NCBI GenBank assembly: GCA_028554645.1
Contig: JAQOOI010000074.1
Span: 496,001 to 560,000 of the forward strand
Source of the DNA: Omphalotus guepiniiformis
Taxonomy: Eukaryota; Basidiomycota; Agaricomycetes; Agaricales; Omphalotaceae
Direction of reading: 5' to 3'
DNA: 64,000 bases
Positions 12,374 to 23,296 of this stretch are shown one piece after another. Both the position numbers and the translations under genes were made by a program. The notes beneath the pieces are model-generated. The model made no database searches, was not told the origin of the DNA, and saw only the letters and a list, made by a program, of their open reading frames with translations. Each line of letters starts with the position of its first letter. Position 1 is the first letter of the stretch.

Positions 12374-12420
12374 TTATATACTCTGGGCGATGTTGGCGCA
12401 CGGGCCAGCTTGAGGGCAGG
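12374..12420 (-). promoter_or_regulatory. U2 copy 2 promoter: conserved upstream block plus TATA
   Basis: The 23-bp block found ahead of copy 1 recurs exactly at 12398-12420 on the minus strand, followed by TATATAA (12380-12374). The gap between block and TATA is 17 bp here and 19 bp at copy 1, with unrelated sequence. Confidence 0.6.
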
Positions 12421-12624
12421 ACAGAAGATGAGGGAAAAAGGTGTGTACTGTAAGTAGCAGTTTGTAATTATCAGTCCTAGAGAGGCGAGAAGCTAGAACA
12501 AGTGGCAGCAGATGGCAGCGGTGCCTGCTCGAGGAGATGTGTATTTGGTATAACAGGCCACGTGTACGATTTGAATGTAACGATAAATCATTCCGTGGCA
12601 GAAACTACCTCGAATCTCAAACCA

Positions 12625-12903
12625 ATGTCCAACAAAAGCACAGATTCGAAAGCCTTCCCTCTCGGCAATGTACTCAAGGACCTCGCTCTCCTCCGAGTCT
12701 CGGATATTCAAACATCTAGCTTACTTCCCAACGAACCAATCGAGGCTCCCGAAGGAGATTTAAAGCGCTCGTACACCTTTACCAAAGAAGCCAGAGCTGC
12801 AATCAGATCAAAGGACCGGGATGCTGTGGAGGACCAAGCAGTGCGGCTAGAATCTGTCAGGTCTGGTTTGGAAGAGCTGTTGAAGGGTCTGGAGAAAGCG
12901 TAG
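12625..12903 (+). CDS. Small conserved fungal protein, 92 aa, unknown function
   Basis: Single-exon frame. ATG 12625 is the first methionine in a frame that opens further upstream with a GTG. The product is hydrophilic: FPLGNVLKDLALLRVSD near the start, a short linker, then two helical stretches rich in Arg, Glu and Ala (SYTFTKEARAAIRSKDRD and AVRLESVRSGLEELLKGLEKA) that could form a coiled coil. No signal peptide or membrane span. I believe similar short proteins occur in other Agaricomycetes but cannot name the family. It is divergent from U2 copy 2 and convergent with the GT17 gene. Confidence 0.65.
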   Translation: MSNKSTDSKAFPLGNVLKDLALLRVSDIQTSSLLPNEPIEAPEGDLKRSYTFTKEARAAIRSKDRDAVEDQAVRLESVRSGLEELLKGLEKA

Positions 12904-13352
12904 GATATAGTGCGTACGTCTTGTCTCTTCGGACACGACGCGAACAACGGAACAAACTGAACAGGTACTTGTGATACAGCTATTGCCCAGTACACAATGT
13001 TAACGTTTCAACGCGGGAGTGCCTCGATGTCATCTATCATGGTAGTGATCGCACCCTCACAGCTTCACCTAGCTTCACTCTCGTACTAGCTAAATCAAAA
13101 TCGCCTTACACGAACCTCCTGAGACCAAACTATCTCGAGTGTATGTTTGTATAAACAATAATATTGCAAAATGATAATTTACAGTGCAACCCCTTCATAC
13201 CTCCTCCCTGCGGCCTCCAGCGCTACCTACGTGATATCCAGCATTTATATAGTCAACACTGAGGGACACATACCGCCCCAGCTGAACAAGATTATACTCC
13301 ATGTACATCCCTACTATACAATTCCAGCAGCAACCAAACTCATGATTGCGCA
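12904..13352. other. Convergent intergenic region
   Basis: 3' ends of the 92-aa gene and the GT17 gene face each other here. No feature beyond presumed 3' UTRs. Confidence 0.5.
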
Positions 13353-14727
13353 TCATCGTTCCAAGTCATCAAAAGCAGAGTTTGCTGCTGTCGTGTTGGC
13401 TGTCGGAGACTCGCGCATGCATCCCCCTGGTAACAGGAACCTGAATTTCTCCGCGTTCTTCAGGACATACTGCGGTAGTCCGACACCGGAGGATGATCTA
13501 TGGCGGATCCTGAGTATTCATTGCATATGGAAGCAGAGAAAGACAATGCTTACGGCTCCAAACTCATCTGCGAGAGCAAGTCTGCGAACTAGATGCTTGA
13601 TTAGCACATGCTTCGGAAGGACTGAAACTTTCAGAATGGACGTACGCTGTAAGCCTCTGGTAGCATACCGAAAATGTCCTTCCCTTTACAGATAGTCTGC
13701 TGTATCCTCTTTGGATCCAGAAGACTCGCCCGACCTCCAATACGATCAGAATGTGAAAACCCTTTCATCTTCTGGATATATTCCGGGATTGTTCTGAAAC
13801 AATAACTGCAGTGCCAGCCAGAGTCGGCTAGTGCGATATCACTGCTTTTCGAATGGCGATAGTAGCTGGTAAGCGGATTCCAAACGTGCATACTAGCACG
13901 CCAGCTATTAAGACCGAGATACCATTCGAAACTGCACCCACAAGTGACGATGAGAAGTGTAGCTTGTAGATAACAAACGATACACACCTGTATACGTAGT
14001 TCCGGAATTGTAGATGTATTGTTTCGCCAAAATCGCAATTCCTTAGCAACTCGACGGTGTGACCGAAAGGTATTTCGTCCACGTCTGACATCAGAACGAG
14101 AGATGTCGTACTTGGAGTGAACTCAGTCATATGTGAACGTAGGAAGGTATTCATAGCTGCTCGAGTATCTCTCTCCACGTCCCATGCCGCGCTCTCGTCA
14201 TGAACCGAAGGTCCCGGAATGCTGACACGACTTCACTTCAGCGAGAGGCAAAGAAAGAAAAGAGATACAATGGCTCACAAGCGATATGATATTTTCTTGT
14301 CAAACTTTGCGAATCGTGCTCGATTATTCGCAAAGTACGTGTCCTTCGGTAGCCCAGTGAAGGTAGCATTCGATTCAATGATGAAGAACCTGTCCACGAC
14401 CCGGTCCAACTCATTCAACCTGATCTCCAGCAGATCCAGCTCGCTGCTCATCAGAATTGCGTCAAGAACTTTCGTGTTCTTGCTTTCCCGTAGCTTCCAA
14501 CCGTGTAATTTACATTGATACTCGTCCATTACCATACCGTCAGCAAAGTAGTGAGGGAGAATGTTGGCAGGACCATCGGCCGTGTCCCAGAGAGGCCGTG
14601 TTGCATAAGAGAGTGTGTTTCGGATTTGGTAGTGATTCTGACTGATGAGGTAGAATGCTGCAGCGGTAAAGAGCAGCGCTGGGATGAGAATCGTTTTGAA
14701 ACGGTTTCGCCTGAGGAAAGCAGCCAT
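13353..14727 (-). CDS. GT17 family glycosyltransferase (MGAT3-like N-acetylglucosaminyltransferase)
   Basis: Type II Golgi-membrane enzyme; the family includes beta-1,4-mannosyl-glycoprotein GlcNAc transferase, but the fungal substrate is uncertain. Five exons: 14727-14279, 14221-13988, 13931-13646, 13588-13554 and 13509-13353, total 386 aa with all phases closing. A short basic N-terminus precedes a signal-anchor at residues 11-28. Family motifs in order: FNGWKLRE-like LHGWKLRES, VDRFFIIESNATFTG, the nucleotide-sugar site SDVDEIP, SGWHCSYCF, and the terminal FRFLLPGGC. Exon 4 is only 35 nt (FADLLSQMSLEP). The stop follows a short hydrophilic tail. It lies head-to-tail with the coiled-coil gene upstream. 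Confidence 0.9.
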
Positions 14728-15015
14728 GCCTTGGCTGTGAGCGTTGAACGTACGTTGAACTGCTGAACTGATGAAGAAGAAGTACTATACTTGTCGAAAT
14801 CTGGGTATACGTGTCGTGAAAAAGCGCAGTGAGGATAAAAATAAATAAGAGTCAAAGGTGGCGAAATCGACGCGAGGTGTTGGAGCAAGACCGAGAGCCG
14901 GCCCGCTCATTCGGTGCAGTCACAGTCAACAAAGAACGATCTCAATGCTCATCATGATTTCATCAAACATATTTACAAGGTATGTATGTATCCGACTACG
15001 CATTCAACACAATAC

Positions 15016-16334
15016 TCATATACGTGCAATCAAAAAAGCCGCCTTCCCTCCACCTTGGGATTTGGCAGACTCCGAGGGTGAGCTTGGCAGCAGACAGAAA
15101 TCAAGCTGGAAAGAGTGGTTAGATACTGGCAGTATAGAGCAACGTGAACACGCACCCCAATATGCACCATGAATCGGTTGATGTTCTGTTCCCTATTGCC
15201 AGTGTCAGCGATTTCCACCAACGTCCCAGCGCTGGATGCTGACAGAGGCGAAGTCGGAGATTCAGATGCAGTAGCGGACTGCGGACTCGATGAATTCTGG
15301 ATGTCATATTCATCTAGCAATCGCTTGGCATCTGTGGCGCTGAGCGAGCACAGTGCGCGAAGGTCGGCGGGGAAGATGTCGGAGGGTGTACTAGGAAGTG
15401 TTTTCTCCGCCGATGGACTAGGACTCTTCGCTTGCGCACTAGGAGACACCATGTCCGTGCGCAAAGGGCGCAGGAGGGGCCGAAGATTTGCCGTCGTGGA
15501 TCGAAGCGCAGAATTGTACGCTCGTGCCTCCCTTAATTATAGTCAATCCAATAGCCGATCATTAGATAGAGCTGTAGAAAACTCACGCATTATGAGTGCT
15601 GGCTTTGAGCTCCAAAATCTGTCGAGGATGGTCTCGTGCTTGTCGACGCAGTTCATCTGGAATCCGATCCTTCAACTGAGAGTAACATACTCGGTGAGTG
15701 TTCATTTAAATCAGGAATCGATGTTATCACTCACCTGTTGCGCAACAGCTTCTTGCACTCGTTTCGCTACAGATTCCTGAACCAAGGCTAGAGCTTGACG
15801 TCGTAGGGCATCCTTGATAGCCTCCTTCACACGTGCGTCAAGTTCAATCTCGAGCGATCGAATCTTTTGATCATGCTCAGCCATCTGAGCTCGGAGAACT
15901 TCTCGGAGTTGAGCAATCTTGAAGATGATTTCAAGTCAATAATGCATCGGGGTACTAGATTCAATGCTAAAGCTTACCTGTTCATTGGCCTTGATAGCAG
16001 GGGCTAGTTTCTCAATCCTCTGCGTCTGCTTTCCGAGCAAGGTGATCGTGCTCCCCAGGGTTTTCAGTGTCCGCCTCATCGTGCCCAAAAGCTCGCTAAC
16101 GGCTAAGACATCGGGGGATGGTGTACTAGTCATGGTCTTGGAATCTGTCTGTTGGGGAGCCGATCTTGGAGAAGATGTAAACTTGGTTTTCATGGTAGTG
16201 CAAGAAGTGTCGCTAAAGTCGATTGAAACCGCTGTAGTGGCAGAGCTGAGAGTGGACTCTAAATCCGTTGCTTGTATTTTCAAAGTGGGTTTCGTTGGTT
16301 TATAGGAATCTTTATTTGCTTTTTTAGCTGGCAT
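15016..16334 (-). CDS. Coiled-coil protein, unknown function (364 aa)
   Basis: Five exons: 16334-15978, 15917-15735, 15675-15587, 15531-15156 and 15105-15016; phases close. The N-terminus is basic and Lys-rich, followed by a Ser/Thr linker. A long heptad-like helical region (about residues 80-200) runs from SELLGTMRRTLKTLGSTITLL through REVLRAQMAEHDQKIRSLEIE to VAKRVQEAVAQQ, then a short helix with LRPLLRPL. The next part, DIFPADLRALCSLSATDAKRLL, looks globular, and a conserved-looking NINRFMVHIG sits just before the last intron. The final exon is less certain; without that splice the protein ends at 15030 in another frame. I recognise no named family. It may be a cytoskeletal or scaffold component, an inference from the coiled coil alone. 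Confidence 0.7.
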
Positions 16335-17042
16335 TATGGTTGTCAGGTGGGTCGAGGATTATTTTGAGAAGGTCCGATATTGACACCCGGGCGTCAGCGG
16401 GGATGTACGGGCAAGACTGTTGGGTTTGGTTCCTTCCTCAAAGGTTATAAGGATGATACCATCTGTCGACACGAGGCACCGGCGCCAGAACACTTTAGAT
16501 TCATCCATTGGGATCCGTTATTCAGAATGACGACTGCGGTGACTTCCTTTCCAATCCGAGCTGGACATGCTCCTCCAACGTGTTTTGATAGAGTTCGAGT
16601 AAACGCCGGCGTGTAGATAGAAGTTCGAGGTTTGGGTTTTGAACCTTGTCTGTTTCTCAAATATGTAAGTAATCGAAACAGATTAGTAAATTAGGGTACA
16701 CACGAACCTAGAGTTTCAACGAGGAATAATACATAATTTTAAGTACCCATGGACCAGGTGTGGGCGAAATCCTGGCTATCTTCCAAAGTCTACGACTGGG
16801 ACGTCAAAGCGGGAGAAATGGACACTTATCCGATCAAACGAGTGTAGTGAGAACAGAGTGAGAATGATTGATGCCTGATATCATAAGCGACGTACGTATG
16901 GACAACCATGTAAGTAGCATAGTACAAGATGTAATTTAATAGTATATTCACGGAGAATAGCCAGAGTACGAAGATAATAAAAACAGTGAAAACACGAATG
17001 ACATGCAAAGGAAACGAGAGGAAAACGAAAATATTACATAGA
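16335..17042. other. Intergenic, no feature recognised
   Basis: 5' flank of the coiled-coil gene and 3' flank of the PH-domain gene. No ORF with splice or domain support. Confidence 0.5.
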
Positions 17043-20000
17043 TCATCCAGATGCTCGAGCTTTATTGATGTCTTCTTGCCGCTGCCAGAGCAACTCGGCC
17101 CATAACGGGTGAGGCGGGATATGTCCTACCAAGGCACGAAGAACTTCCAACCTAAACACCCAAACTCAATTAAAGCCAACTATGAGGTATGAAAACCGTG
17201 TAAACTTACCATCTAGCCTTTTCTTCGTCAGTATCTGCGAAGAAAGAGATCTCTTCGTCGTCTGGGAATATGAGACGGAACGATCGCTCGACACCGTACA
17301 ATCCGTTGTATTCATCGTACCGGCTACTACGCGAAGTAGTTCCGGACGCTGGACTTCGAGCATCGTTGCGGACATCTTGATCATCTTCAACACCGATAGC
17401 GTTTTTGAGGTTGATAGTGGCGGTCACCCTCTTCGTAATGTCATTGAAGGCAACGAGATTCGCTCCAATGACTCTAAATTGCCGACGCCGCCATGACTGA
17501 ATGAACTCAGTATCATCATTATACACAAGACAAGAATTCCACTCACTCGACAGTCACCTCCGTTCTGCGTCAAAGTACCTTCAAAGTAGGTCATCTTATG
17601 CCAATTGACATGGCGCAACCCGCGGTGACACTCTTCAAGGCTTTGCGGAAGTTGATCCGGCGGTACACCAGGAAGAGGGGGTAGCCTAAATAGTTGCAAT
17701 ACAATTTCACCAACCTGTAATGTAGAGAACTTGTTGCCAAGTTCGACCCTCTGACCTATCAACGGGAATGTTGTTTCAAAGAGCCTAGTATCGCAGCGGT
17801 GGGCGATATCCTTGAATGACACAAACGCGCGCGCAAGAGTGCCGTCAGGTTTGAGATAGCGCGCCAGGTTTGCAGCTAAACGTTGAGCTGGAAGTTGAGG
17901 AGGAGGAGGAGGAGGAAGAGGTTGCTTTGATGTCTTATCTTTATGCTTCTTCGGAGAGGAGGAAAAGAAGTGGCGCATGCCACTGCTTTTCGAGGAGGAT
18001 GACGACGACGGCTGAGAAACCATTGGTGGCGGCTGGGGAGGCGGAGGCGCAATGGCCTTGAATTGAGCGATGATATGGGGATCACGCCGCACTTTCAGAG
18101 TAAGGGTAAACTCAAGTTTGCTGTGTTCAATGCTAAAAACCAGACCTTGAGAAACGATGCTAGAAGTACTGGCAGCACTCACAGTTCAAATTCTTGTTCT
18201 ATGCGACAATCCTTGCCCAACCGGCATTCAGGAGTGGTCACAAAGTGAATGCCGTTATTGAGAGTGCAAGACATAACCGTAGGTTCTTGTGGTAATGGAA
18301 TGTGCAAACCTTTGATACCGAGAACTAATGAAAATCGTTTAGCCGAGTGTTCAGCACCGCATGAACCAATGGACTGACCTTTGACAAAGACCTTTCCATG
18401 AGTCTTTCCCGGCTTCTCCTGTGCTCTATACTCCTTGATTTGCTTTGAGTACTCATTCTAACAAGACATGATAAGAAGATGCGAGAAGCTTGTCCAAGAA
18501 GGACCTACCATGTCAGATGGTCGCCGTACGAATCTCCAAGCTTTGCCGACATTAACATCTCCGGGTCCAGCCATATGAGAGATCTTGCCATCGTCTGAAG
18601 ATGCATATATAGTACCCTCGCGTTCTCGGATAAGGTATTTCTTCTGCTCAATACGATGAGAACCGCAATTACTCGAGCATACAGTTACAAACTGACCTGT
18701 TTCTTTGGTTCTTCCATTTTCCTCAGCTCCCTTTCAATGGTGTCGCTAAGCGGGTCACCTGCGACAGGAGACACTGAGTCAACGTCCAACGGTTTATCCA
18801 GTCCTCTCATCGCCACGGCTCTCATCTTCGAGCCCTCTCCTAGCTGCTCGGCATCACCCGTGCTCATACTCCTTCTGCGGCTCGGCCTGCCACCACCACC
18901 CGCACTCAGGTATTTGCTACGTCCGTAGAACGCACCGTCCTCCTCCTCCTCCATTCGTCTCATCTCTCGCCTCTTTTCAAGAATCATGGCTTCCCGAGTT
19001 CGAATATTATCCTTAGGAGGGGGAGGGGGAGGAATAGAATTAGCGGGCGAAGTGTGTACACTTCTGCTTCCAGAGGCGGCCTCGTGTCCCAAGGCATCGG
19101 AGACGTTTCCTACGAGCGCGGAGTCAGTCGCCGCACGCTGCATACCAGCGCTTGCAGTAGGGGTGGTTTCCTTCCTCTGGTCGAGCTGCCCTTCTTCTGT
19201 AGTAGCCATCGAGTCATCTGGCTCCTCTAATGGACCGCCAACGCTCGCTACGTCATCCATGAGCCGGTCCAAGGCGCTACGCATGTCCATACGGACGTTG
19301 ACCGAGCCTACATCCATCCGCTTTGTAGCATCAGGTTTCTCCTCGGTGTTCGTTTCATCAAATTCCATCGCATCGTACCTCGGGGAGGAAACCTTGAGAT
19401 CACTTGATATATCCGAAATACCAAGCCGCCCTTGCCCAAACTTGCTACCAAAGTCTAGTTGAAGTTTTCCGCCCAGGCGAGGCGCCTGCAATAATCCGAA
19501 TTCCTGATCTTCCTCATCATCCTCATCCTCCTTCTCGTCGTCCATTCTATCGCCAAGTTCCTCGGCAACGGTAACAGCGATTGGTTCCATTTTTCCATCA
19601 TAGCCTGCTGCCAGACCACGGTCCATGTCTACTGTAGTGTCATGGGTAACTTCCCAGCTCACATCCGTCTCAGGTGGTTCATGCTGGTGAGCGACACCCA
19701 CCGCCACCACCTTCCTCTTCTCCGCTGTCTCAATAGTTGCCATCTCGGCTGAATTGTCTGTGATAGCTGTCAAGACAGAGCCTGCGTCTTTGTCTTTGTC
19801 AACAGTTGAATCTCTGTCGAAGTCCCTGCTAATTTCAGAATCGGAGTTCAAATCGACTATCCTTTGTTGATCGAAGCTAGAGCGCATCCTCAGACTGGTG
19901 TTTGGACTGCCCGATGGACTTAGGCTCCCAAAACTACGCTGACGCAACAGGCGTCGGTGAACATCATCCCGATTGATCCTGGGCCGAATACCAGTAGGGC

Positions 20001-21917
20001 TACTTCCAGGACTTGCATTTCGAGAAAGCGGCGAAGCAGAACGTATGGCGGGAGAGGAGAAACGGGAAGGCACTGAGGGGATGGGAGGAAGAGGGGACCG
20101 GCGCGCAGGGCTACTGGATCGAGTGAAGGAGGCGCTTGGGTTCAGATTCAAAGGAGATGAATCCAAAGAGGTATTGAGCAAACGCTGTGTAACAAGTTTC
20201 AACGCTGAACAGAAGAAAACAAAGGAAGACGCACGTCATTGTCCTCGAAGAGCCGCTGTTCTATAGCACTGATGTTGACATCTGAAATCTCAGCAGAGAC
20301 GTTAGAGACTCTGCTAATCTCCAGAGATTCCTCTAGAGCAACTTGTGCTCCATCAGGAAGAGGTTCGTCTTTCAAGTTGGGGAGAGCGAACGGGTCAGGG
20401 CCTGCTGTGTGAACGGCGTCTGTTGATGTATCTATCGATGAAACCAAATCAAAACATCAGAGTTTATAACCCATACACAGAACAGATCGCTCACCGGCAG
20501 AAAGTTCAAACTTGGGAATAAGCCCATCACCAGAGTAATCTGCGGAAGCCCTCGGTTTGATCGGAGAGGGCGATTCTGGAAGCATCTTGATATCCTTGTC
20601 GACTTCATCCTCTTCCTGTCTTGCGGCTTTGAGGCGCTCAATGTGAGTGGTTCGCCCCAGGGGAGGGGAAGCGATAGAGGAACGATGGGGAGGTGTTCCA
20701 GGTGGCGTTGCGGTATTATTGGCAAGGGGGAAATTGGCATGTGGACTAGCATGTGAAAGGGGTAGAGGTGAGAGGTGAACGTGAGGATGGCTATCTTGCT
20801 GCTGATGATGATACTTGAAAGCACGTTCTGCGTGATGAGAGCGTCCAAACGGTACACCGTCCTCTGTTTCAAGGTCGGTGGGCAGGTCGTTGTAACTTGA
20901 CTTTGGTGGGGTACTCGTCTGATGCGCACCGAACATTTCATCTACTAGTCCGGTAATGCTGGTGTCTGGATCTAGCTGCAAGGACGCAGCATCAGTGTCG
21001 GACAGCTCGATACTCTCGTATGAACCATCTGGTACAGGATCGTTCAGTTCGGGATTGGAGCTGAGACTAGCGTTGGGTTGCTCGAAGAATGAGTCTGCGT
21101 CTTCATCTCTGTCTCGAACGTCAGCATCGTCTCCATAATCGTCCTCCTCGTCGCTTGCGAATACGTCATCGCTCATCTCCTCGTCACGATCGAATTCGAC
21201 CACGTCGCAGCGTTCGTTGAAGCTGACCGTCTTGCGCCTTTCCTTCCTGCTACCACTAAGTCGAGGACCATGCATCCTCTTGGTGACAAGGGAGGGGCGA
21301 ACAGGAGAAGTCCCCGTTGTCGAATGAGAGGGCGGAGATGTAAAGGAAGGCAGTGGCTTTCTAATGGGAAGGTCTACAGGCATGACAGTGGACGAAGAAG
21401 GCTGAAGGTTGGCTCTCTGTCGAAAAGGACTCTTGGTAACCGGTTCTTTCTCTATAAGACCTTGGAACGTCTTCGACTGTTTTCGCTCTCGCTTGAGTGA
21501 AAATGGCCTGTTATTCTCACTCTCTGCCTGGTCGTGGATCGATGGCGGTCTCGGGCGCTTCTCGCCAGATACTCGTCGAGTAGGGAGAGGAAATGGGATG
21601 GATAGATTGCGAGAAGGGGTAGAAGGCGTCGGTATCAGGGACTTGAACGGGGATTTCGATACAAGATTGTTATTCCTCATGTGCTTGTAACTCGAAGAGG
21701 ACCGCCGCGCTAGGTCTGCTTGAGTAGAGGGAGGAACAGGAGAGTCCCTCTTAGCGATGACAAGAGGAGAAGTCGAGCTGGCAGTATTGTCAGATGAAGC
21801 TGGCGGAGAATTCCAGCCCATGCCTGATTCCCGAAGAATGGAGGATTTAATGGGATCTGGAGTATTAGATAATAGTCTGTCGCGAAGAGAGACCGTGGAC
21901 GACTTGTGCGTCGCCAT
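17043..21917 (-). CDS. Bud4/anillin-like protein with C-terminal PH domain
   Basis: Likely cortical scaffold for septum formation or polarity, by analogy with Bud4, Int1 and Mid1. Nine exons: 21917-20495, 20431-20235, 20184-18697, 18643-18509, 18457-18379, 18324-18183, 18132-17547, 17496-17210 and 17151-17043; total 1481 aa, phases close. The N-terminal two thirds is Ser/Pro-rich and acidic with many SP/TP sites. A folded region starts near residue 1040 (KKYLIRERE, HMAGPGDVNVGKAW) and includes LGIKGLHIPLPQEP and SKLEFTLTLKVRRDPHI, the anillin-homology type fold. The PH domain (about 1336-1470) runs YFEGTLTQNGGDCR, SWRRRQFRVIGANLVAFNDITKR, and ERSFRLIFPDDEEISFFADTDEE, ending in a Trp-containing helix. 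The intron at 20234-20185 uses the AG ending at 20185; using the nearer AG would break the frame. Confidence 0.87.
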
Positions 21918-22453
21918 TATGAAGTACTCGTCGCCGTCACTGACAACGACGATGCAGAAGAACTGGGAGTTCAGGTAAACAAAACGGAGCGTGGGAAGAA
22001 CACATCAACGATTCAACGCGCCTGGCACGTGATCGCATTCATCGCGAAAGTGTCACATTGACTGTCACAGTCACACTGCTCCTGCTCATTTATACTTGCG
22101 TCCCAGAATTGTACTTCTATGCTCATTCATTAAACGGTACCAGTTGATCGACTTCCTGCTCTAACATCTGCCAACGAATGAATACACTGCCATCTACGAT
22201 TTCAACTCAAAGATGTTCTATGATTTGTACCTTACATATGCTAACTGTCTTGAACATTGCCTCCGTCATCATGAATACTGCTCGGTAGCATTCTCTCTTA
22301 CAATGTCATGCAAGAATTCAAACGCTATGGGTATCATATCACTCAGACTATCACTTGAACCGTATTCTATTCGTAGTCTGCCTCGCGCACACCTCACCTA
22401 GCTTTTGTCTCAACTTGACAAGAACTTTCACCTCCACCCTTTCACCTGAGAAA
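21918..22453. other. Intergenic, possible 5' part of the peroxygenase relic
   Basis: Divergent gap. Short frames only; the right part may once have held the first exon of the degenerate peroxygenase that follows. Confidence 0.4.
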
Positions 22454-22978
22454 GTGTTCGTCCCTCCAGCTTTGAACACGCAGGCTAATAATCACGGATT
22501 CATGTATTTCTCCATACAATGCATTTTGCGTTGAACTCACCTGGTCTTGTGTACAGTGCCCGTTCAAGCCAGGGAATTACTGCAAGGAGCTTTTCGATCA
22601 ATGTACTTACTACCTTTCGTGGTGTTTTCTGTTGATGCATCGTTTTGCACCCATTCCAGTCAATCAAACTCTTAGCCAGTTGCTTGAATCAAATCCAGAT
22701 GGCTTGACCGTAGAGGACTTAGTGAGGGCTCGTTTATCATCCAGGAACAGAGTTCCTCTCCGCTGAATGCAATTCACGAAGAAATTGGCCACGGAGAGGC
22801 CGCTATGACGTGGTTACTGATGCAGGACTCAAACGGTGTCGTATCGGTCGAGAGATCGAGACAATGGTACGGTGAGGAGAAATTTCCAGATTCCTATGCA
22901 ATCCCGAAGAATGAGATTTCTCTCATTCCTGTCATTAAGAATTCTTCGAAAGTCGTTGCTTGCCATGAACAGTTATAG
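22454..22978 (+). pseudogene. Degenerate heme-thiolate peroxygenase/chloroperoxidase-like gene
   Basis: Three blocks in different frames line up with the order of fungal chloroperoxidase/unspecific peroxygenase. Block 1 (from 22454) reads FVPPALNTQANNHGF, matching the PCPALNTLANHG signature, but the heme-ligand cysteine is gone. Block 2 (about 22656-22733) reads NQTLSQLLESNPDGLTVEDL then VRARLSS. Block 3 (about 22745-22978), shifted by one base, reads IGHGEAAMTWLLMQDSNG then SRQWYGEEKFPDSY and IPKNEISLIPVI, matching the GEaa and eERLP-type region of the family. Between blocks 1 and 2 no distal Glu-His-Asp region is visible. Stops follow each frame. Introns cannot explain the shift between blocks 2 and 3, as no GT is placed for it. 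Taken as an old, non-functional copy. Confidence 0.62.
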
Positions 22979-23296
22979 AAGTCGTTTGTGCAGTTTTGAT
23001 GTCTGAACATTTAAGGTACACTGTAGGTTCTGTAAGTATCAATATGATCGATTCTATTTCAAGGTGCCGTGGAAGTTGAAACTTTTTTGTGTGCCCTTCC
23101 TATTTGTCTGAGGCTGCTCGCGTGCATTACTTACACTGAGTCCGACATATGTAGACTATACTGCAGCCGAGACTGTAAGATAGATGTGCCGCGCGCAGTG
23201 CCGTAAAACATCTTAAGAACGATTCCTTCACCACTCTTGGACTTTTCGCGCGGACACCTTTTCAGTCTCGAGTTCTCTAATCTATCTTATGTGCTC
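22979..23296. other. Intergenic, acyltransferase upstream region
   Basis: Presumed promoter of the acyltransferase gene. No clear TATA or other element identified. Confidence 0.4.

Noticed and set aside
20185..20202. Nearer splice acceptor (AG at 20205-20204) in the Bud4-like gene, giving LKLVTQR
   Set aside because: It breaks phase and makes an intron of about 30 bp; the AG ending at 20185 keeps the frame with a 50-bp intron.
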